NCBI GenBank assembly: GCA_001303225.1
Contig: LJNI01000028.1
Coordinates: 1-18,112, forward strand
Source of the DNA: a candidate division TA06 bacterium DG_78
GTDB lineage: Bacteria; Hydrothermota; Tepidihabitantia; SM23-42
Length of the DNA stretch: 18,112 nucleotides
Direction: 5' to 3'
Made by a program: the position numbers and the translations under genes
The notes under the pieces: model-generated
What the model was told of the DNA's origin: nothing
The model's input: the letters and a program-made list of their open reading frames with translations, nothing else
Database searches by the model: none
Part shown: positions 13,754-18,112 of the stretch, piece by piece
Layout of the letters: each line of letters begins with the position of its first letter
How positions within the stretch are numbered: the stretch's first letter is position 1

Positions 13754-14915
13754 ACAACACGTTGCAGAACTAATTTCTGAACAAGAATTAATTGAGAAAC
13801 TCAAGCGTAAGCGGAAGCTGAAGGTAAAGCTAGGTATAGACCCTTCAGCTCCAGAAATACATCTGGGGCTTAGCGTTGTTCTAAGAAAACTGAGACAATT
13901 TCAGGACTTAGGACATACTGCAGTATTAGTTGTTGGCGACTTCACTGGTATGATTGGTGATCCGAGTGGAGCCTCCAAAACTCGACCAAGACTCACACGC
14001 CAGCAGGTAAAGAGGAATATGGCAAAGTACAAAGAACAAATTTTTGTTATTCTCGATCCCAAGAATACTGAATTTACGTATAATAGTAAATGGCTTGGTT
14101 CATTGACTTCATATGATTTTATTGACTTAGCATCAAAATATACTGTCGCAAGGATTTTAGAAAGAGATGATTTTTCTCATCGGTTAAAAGACGGCCTACC
14201 AGTTTACATGCATGAAATAATTTATCCACTTTGTCAGGCATATGATTCCGTTGCGATTAAAGCAGATATTGAAATTGGTGGTACTGATCAAAAATTTAAC
14301 TTTCTTGTTGGTCGTGAATTGATGCGTGAATTTAAAATGGAACCGCAAGTTGTCTTGACAATGCCATTATTAGAAGGAACTGATGGCGTGCGTAAGATGA
14401 GCAAAAGCTTTGGTAATTACGTTAGTATCATAGAGTCGCCAAAAAATATGTTTGGTAAGATCATGTCGTTACCCGATGAATTAATTGTGAAATATTTTGA
14501 ACTTACGACCGACACGTTTCCACATACTATCGAAGAATATCGAATGGCACTGCATGAGGGCTCAATCAACCCAAGGGATGCGAAGTTTGAACTTGCAAAA
14601 ACGCTCGTTCGTATGTACCACTCGGCTCACGCCGCAGAAACTACAGCCTCGGAATTTGAAAAGGTATTCAAGAAGAAAGAACTACCTGACAAAATTGAAG
14701 AGTTTAAAGCGCATAAGAAAGAATTTCCAATCATTGATCTGCTCGTTACTTCTGGTCTCATGAGTACACGAAGTGAAGCCAAGAGAAAAATTAGAGAGGG
14801 TGCCATTGATATCGATGGCAAGCGGATAAAAGATATACATCACATCGTGAAATTAACGAAACCAGTGATCGTGAGAGCCGGAAAGCACCGTTTTTTAAAA
14901 ATCATACATAAATAA
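13722..14915 (+). CDS. tyrS: Tyrosyl-tRNA synthetase (bacterial, TyrRS type 2-like)
   Basis: This 397-residue class I synthetase charges tRNA-Tyr. The catalytic core shows VKLGIDPSAPEIHLG, VVLRKLRQFQDLGH, GDFTGMIGDPSG, the tyrosine-pocket stretch EIGGTDQKFN and KMSKS at 225-229. The C-terminal 60 residues are an S4-type RNA-binding domain (LLVTSGLMSTRSEAKRKIREG). The HIGH motif reads HLGL (47-50): the usual second His is Leu (CTT, one base from the His codon CAT). The ATG at 13722 lies inside the radical SAM gene. AAGGA ends only 1 nt before it, so start efficiency probably depends on coupling or on the weaker GAGGTG at 13703. No other in-frame start fits the family N-terminus. It is the only housekeeping gene recognised in the window. 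Confidence 0.95.
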   Translation: MEAENTLKLLKQHVAELISEQELIEKLKRKRKLKVKLGIDPSAPEIHLGLSVVLRKLRQFQDLGHTAVLVVGDFTGMIGDPSGASKTRPRLTRQQVKRNMAKYKEQIFVILDPKNTEFTYNSKWLGSLTSYDFIDLASKYTVARILERDDFSHRLKDGLPVYMHEIIYPLCQAYDSVAIKADIEIGGTDQKFNFLVGRELMREFKMEPQVVLTMPLLEGTDGVRKMSKSFGNYVSIIESPKNMFGKIMSLPDELIVKYFELTTDTFPHTIEEYRMALHEGSINPRDAKFELAKTLVRMYHSAHAAETTASEFEKVFKKKELPDKIEEFKAHKKEFPIIDLLVTSGLMSTRSEAKRKIREGAIDIDGKRIKDIHHIVKLTKPVIVRAGKHRFLKIIHK

Positions 14916-15018
14916 ATCACTAATCTTTAATCACACTAAAGGCTACAAATTTTGCTATACTATGATTTTAACTTTTGCAAGACTGGATGCAACGACCTTA
15001 ATCATCATGACGCTTATA

Positions 15019-17385
15019 TTATTTCGTGAAAATCGTCTTTTTTACGAGAGTGTGATCATCCGTTTCTAACCTAATAAAATAAATACCCTGTGGTAATCCG
15101 CTTAAATCAAAAGTTTTATGATAAACTCCGGATATCTGATTTTCGTTAACCAAAATATTCACCAACCTACCAACCAAATCAAAGATTGACAAATTAACAA
15201 CAGTTTTATTAGGTAGATTATATTCGATATCAATTTCTTTTTGTGTTGGGTTCGAAGAAATTTTCAGCAGTGTTTGTTTACCATAATCAGAAGGCATTGT
15301 CGAAAAATCATCCAGGTTGCTAAAGTCTGGTGTATAAACATAAATGCCGGAGTCTGTAGCGGCAAAGATGTACACTACACTATCCGCATCTGATGATAAT
15401 TCATGCACTAACGTTTGCGGTAATCCATTACTAATATCAGACCAATTTTCTCCATAATCTGCAGTTGCATAAATACAACCTTGTGTACTGTTTGAATCTT
15501 CTTGACATGCAGCATAAATAATTGAAGGCTCATTTGGGTCTTCGCACAGAGATTTTATATGTAGATAATCGAGTCCATTCGAGCAAGAAACCCAATTATC
15601 CCCAGCATCCGTAGTCTTAAAGACCCCTTGATTAGAACCCGCAAACAGAATATTATTGTCTGTCGGAGCAATTGCGAGTGTATAAATCGTGATTGGATAA
15701 GGTAATCCATTATTTACTACATTCCAATTTACACCACCATTTGTGCTTTTCTGCACACCGTTAATGGTTTCGCCTAAATACAAGATGCTAGGAGATATCG
15801 GGTCAACCAAAAGACTATAGACTCTGGGTCCAAACCCTGGTAGCCAATCTCCAATCTGAAACCAGTTATTACCTCCATCAGTTGATTTCATTACGCTATA
15901 ATTGACATCCAAAAGTGGTTCTCCACCTGCATACCAAATTTGTGTGTCTAATGGGTCTACTGCCAAACAATATAAATATGCTGTTGCTCCAGCCGATCCA
16001 ATCTCGTATACTACTTGCCAATTATCACCACCATCTGTGCTCTGCCATATTTGACCATTATAGTCAACATCTGCATTTACCGCGTGAATTCTATCAACAT
16101 CGCCAGGATCACATAGAATATCAGTGATACTATGAGAACTTACATTGGTATAGACAAATTGCCAATTTGTACCAATATTAGAACTGCGGTGTATAGCAAA
16201 ACCGCCACCAACACCACCGACATTAGATTTGCAGTATAAATCCGGTAGATTAGCAGTTACTGCTCTAACATTTGCTTTATACATCCCAACAGTGCTCTCT
16301 TGCCAAGTTTCGCCAATGTTCGTGCTCCAATAAAAAGATTTTCTCGTACCAAGATATAAAACTCCATCAGGATGGGTTGGGCTGGGCCAGTCTGCAAATA
16401 GCGACCAGCCGTGTTTGTCGTAAATGCCTGAACTATATTGCTGCCATGTCTGTCCATCATCACTACTGCGAAATACTTTTCCGCCTTCTGTTGCCGCAAA
16501 TATATATTTATCAGTGCCGACTTTTAAGATCGCAAGTGCAAAGCAATTATAGGGCAAATTATACGATTTGAACCAGAAAGCCCCTGAATTAGTTGTTTTC
16601 CAAATACCTTTGCTTAGTTCATGATACGCCCCTCCACCATATAAAACATCGCCGTTGTCAGGGTCGATTGCTAAAGAATAAATGCACGTCCCATCAATAC
16701 CCGAATCCGCTGATGTCCATGAAATGCCACCATCTGTGCTTTTAAAAACACAGGGGATTGTGGGAGGTGCGGCCTTACCGCAGACAAATAAGCGATTGTG
16801 ATTATTAGGGTCGACGATTACGTCATAAACAGAAAAGGCAGCAGTATCACCACCCACAGGAGAAATATCAACCCATAAATCACCGCCATTAGTCGTTTTA
16901 AAACAACAACCCGAATCGTTCGAACTCGTACTATGGCATCCTAAATAAATTGTCTGGTAATCAGTTGTATCTATTGCAAAACAATGCGGAACGAAATTAG
17001 TTAAACCCTGGTTCTTAGACACCCAATTAACACCGCCATCTGTGCTTTTGTAAATACCGTCATCGTCAGACCCAATATATACGATATTAGGATTTTCTGA
17101 CTCACAAACCGTGATATTCGGTGTATTTATGCTTGGGGGTAGTGTCACGTGTATCCAGGTTAGACTTTCATCAATTGATTTTAAAAAGGCTGCTTCTAAA
17201 CCTTCTTCAGCTGCAAATACCACTGGCGTAATGCCAGGTGACATTCTTCCGAGTGTAATGTCCGAGACGGTGTGTGATACCCAAGGAAATGCATCAGCAG
17301 TCCATTCTCCGATACCAGCTTCTACTTTACCGAACATAAAAATTGTAAGAAAAATGATTGTAATGTTTTTCAGTATACCCATCAT
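15019..17385 (-). CDS. Secreted Asp-box (BNR) beta-propeller protein with C-terminal sorting domain
   Basis: This 788-residue protein begins with a signal peptide (Lys, then a hydrophobic run at about 8-18, likely cut after VEA at 23). About twelve Asp-box repeats of the form S/T-x-D/N-x-G-x-x-W follow, from STDGGVNW (114-121) to TADYGENW near residue 650, as in VPS10/sortilin-like and photosystem-assembly-type propellers. The final 83 residues (from about 706) form a T9SS-like sorting domain, with SNPTQKEIDIEYNLP, a DLVGRLV turn and GLPQGIYFIRLET. Two adjacent ATGs are possible, at 17385 and 17382; the second is better spaced from GAGAGGGA. It is probably surface-attached or released. Its ligand is unknown, and no sialidase catalytic residues are evident. 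It converges on tyrS. Confidence 0.88.
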   Translation of the reverse strand: MMGILKNITIIFLTIFMFGKVEAGIGEWTADAFPWVSHTVSDITLGRMSPGITPVVFAAEEGLEAAFLKSIDESLTWIHVTLPPSINTPNITVCESENPNIVYIGSDDDGIYKSTDGGVNWVSKNQGLTNFVPHCFAIDTTDYQTIYLGCHSTSSNDSGCCFKTTNGGDLWVDISPVGGDTAAFSVYDVIVDPNNHNRLFVCGKAAPPTIPCVFKSTDGGISWTSADSGIDGTCIYSLAIDPDNGDVLYGGGAYHELSKGIWKTTNSGAFWFKSYNLPYNCFALAILKVGTDKYIFAATEGGKVFRSSDDGQTWQQYSSGIYDKHGWSLFADWPSPTHPDGVLYLGTRKSFYWSTNIGETWQESTVGMYKANVRAVTANLPDLYCKSNVGGVGGGFAIHRSSNIGTNWQFVYTNVSSHSITDILCDPGDVDRIHAVNADVDYNGQIWQSTDGGDNWQVVYEIGSAGATAYLYCLAVDPLDTQIWYAGGEPLLDVNYSVMKSTDGGNNWFQIGDWLPGFGPRVYSLLVDPISPSILYLGETINGVQKSTNGGVNWNVVNNGLPYPITIYTLAIAPTDNNILFAGSNQGVFKTTDAGDNWVSCSNGLDYLHIKSLCEDPNEPSIIYAACQEDSNSTQGCIYATADYGENWSDISNGLPQTLVHELSSDADSVVYIFAATDSGIYVYTPDFSNLDDFSTMPSDYGKQTLLKISSNPTQKEIDIEYNLPNKTVVNLSIFDLVGRLVNILVNENQISGVYHKTFDLSGLPQGIYFIRLETDDHTLVKKTIFTK

Positions 17386-17419
17386 TCCCTCTCTTTGTTT
17401 AAATATTCACATCTAAGAT

Positions 17420-17448
17420 ATTATATGTAACGAAAAACAAGCTGTCAA
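17420..17448 (-). promoter_or_regulatory. Perfect sigma70-type promoter for the Asp-box gene
   Basis: Read on the minus strand, TTGACA (17443-17448) and TATAAT (17420-17425) are both exact consensus and 17 nt apart. The start would lie near 17413, about 30 nt before the ATGs, with a purine-rich ribosome site (GAGAGGGA) between. Confidence 0.85.
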
Positions 17449-17513
17449 GGAACAACCTGAAACTACCCATTAGACTAAAGATAATTACAATTTAAGCGCA
17501 TTATTAAGGTTAA

Positions 17514-17547
17514 GAGGCTAAACCTAATTACTCCGAAGTTTAGCCTC
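17514..17547 (-). terminator. Strong hairpin terminator between the two secreted-protein genes
   Basis: GAGGCTAAAC (17514-17523) is a perfect 10-bp inverted match to GTTTAGCCTC (17538-17547) with a 14-nt loop. It lies 24 bp after the stop of the upstream minus-strand gene. In that reading direction the stem is followed by TTAACCTTAATAA, only moderately T-rich, so its efficiency is uncertain. It separates that gene from the next promoter. Confidence 0.65.
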
Positions 17548-17571
17548 GTTATTTATTCAACAAACAGATTA

Positions 17572-18112
17572 TCATTCTATGAATACAATTCTTTCAACCT
17601 TTTCGTAACCCTCTGCTTTGAGCTTCACAAAATATACTCCTGCTGCCAGATTTCTGGGACTAATAATGACCTCATTCATCCCAATAAGCGCTTTACCGTC
17701 AAATATTTTCTCAACAAATCTGCCCACTACATCGTACATCTTCATTACAACATTACGTTCATCTGGTGAATTGAATCTAATATTAAGAATGCCCTTTGTC
17801 GGATTAGGATGTAAACCCTCAAAAGCGAATGGTCTGGTTATCAATTCCTCTGAACCTTGAATATTTCTATGCTTTGGAGTAGGATTCTTGAGGGTAATGA
17901 TTTTACGCAATAAATAGTACTCATCATCGATTTTTTCAGTCCATACAACAAACAATTTACCAGGATATACATTAGGTATAATTGCTCCACTTGGATAAGC
18001 AGAGATATCGCTGGAATTCGATATATTCACTGGATCTGACCAACTCGTTCCTGTATTCCGTACATACCAGACATCATCATTACTCCTGTAAACGATTATG
18101 TTATTACTAACA
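17572..18112 (-). CDS. Secreted protein with BNR-like repeat and C-terminal sorting domain, 5' truncated
   Basis: The frame is open to the window edge, so the N-terminus is missing; the GTG at 18030 is internal. About 180 residues are visible. The first part reads VWYVRNTGTSWSDPVNISNS, a BNR/sialidase-type strand pair of a propeller blade, then a linker. The last 85 residues or so are a T9SS-like sorting domain (LHPNPTKGILNIRFNSP, MYDVVGRFVEKIF, NLAAGVYFVKLKAEG). That tail resembles the one on the 788-residue neighbour, so both proteins are likely exported by the same route. It ends in TGA just before the strong hairpin. Function is unknown beyond a secreted beta-propeller. Confidence 0.85.
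   Translation of the reverse strand, partial: VSNNIIVYRSNDDVWYVRNTGTSWSDPVNISNSSDISAYPSGAIIPNVYPGKLFVVWTEKIDDEYYLLRKIITLKNPTPKHRNIQGSEELITRPFAFEGLHPNPTKGILNIRFNSPDERNVVMKMYDVVGRFVEKIFDGKALIGMNEVIISPRNLAAGVYFVKLKAEGYEKVERIVFIE

Noticed and set aside
14975..14992. Hairpin TTGCA/TGCAA in the tyrS-Asp-box convergent gap as a bidirectional terminator
   Set aside because: The stem is only 5 bp with an 8-nt loop and there is no clear T-run on either strand.

Overview
The window looks like part of a chromosome of a strictly anaerobic, AT-rich bacterium that metabolises hydrogen. It is bacterial rather than archaeal for four reasons: three near-perfect sigma70-type promoters (TTGACA or TTGACT, 16-17 nt, TATAAT), clear Shine-Dalgarno sequences, a bacterial-type tyrosyl-tRNA synthetase with an S4 domain, and secreted proteins with the C-terminal 'NPT..G..I.I.F..P' sorting domain typical of FCB-like phyla and some candidate phyla. 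I infer a candidate-phylum lineage such as WOR-3/Stahlbacteria or another FCB relative. That placement is a guess from gene content and would need a marker-gene tree.

Bases 1-10645, all on the + strand, encode a very large soluble heterodisulfide reductase/[NiFe]-hydrogenase system. The first block (1-4148) is tightly packed, with 4-bp overlaps. It holds the end of an HdrA-like flavoprotein whose FAD motif is degenerate, two tandem FrhB/FdhB-type Fe-S flavoproteins, and a stand-alone MvhD. The second block (4339-8097) has its own consensus promoter and encodes HdrC, HdrB and an intact HdrA fused to a second MvhD domain. The third block (8212-10645) encodes the small (MvhG) and large (MvhA) subunits of a group 3c-type [NiFe]-hydrogenase. 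A hydrogenase maturation endopeptidase follows at 10826. Together they suggest a flavin-based electron-bifurcating complex. H2 would be oxidised at MvhA and electrons would pass through MvhG and MvhD to the HdrA flavin, then split between a low-potential carrier and HdrBC. The FrhB-like pair would add a second port for NAD(P)H, F420 or ferredoxin. The native substrate of HdrB in a bacterium is unknown.

Bases 11461-14915 (+ strand) encode two radical SAM enzymes and tyrosyl-tRNA synthetase. The first resembles the NrdG-type activating enzyme; the second has a SPASM-like C-terminal domain. The second radical SAM gene overlaps tyrS by 32 bp and the pair appears to be driven by a promoter at 12251-12278.

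Bases 15019-18112 (- strand, convergent with tyrS) encode two secreted proteins: a 788-residue Asp-box (BNR) beta-propeller protein with its own perfect promoter, and the 3' end of a second protein with the same kind of C-terminal domain. A strong hairpin terminator separates them.

The intergenic gaps hold unusual short repeats and foldable sequence: 4889-5014, 8149-8190, 10729-10803 and 11321-11410. No tRNA, rRNA, CRISPR array, transposase or phage gene was seen.
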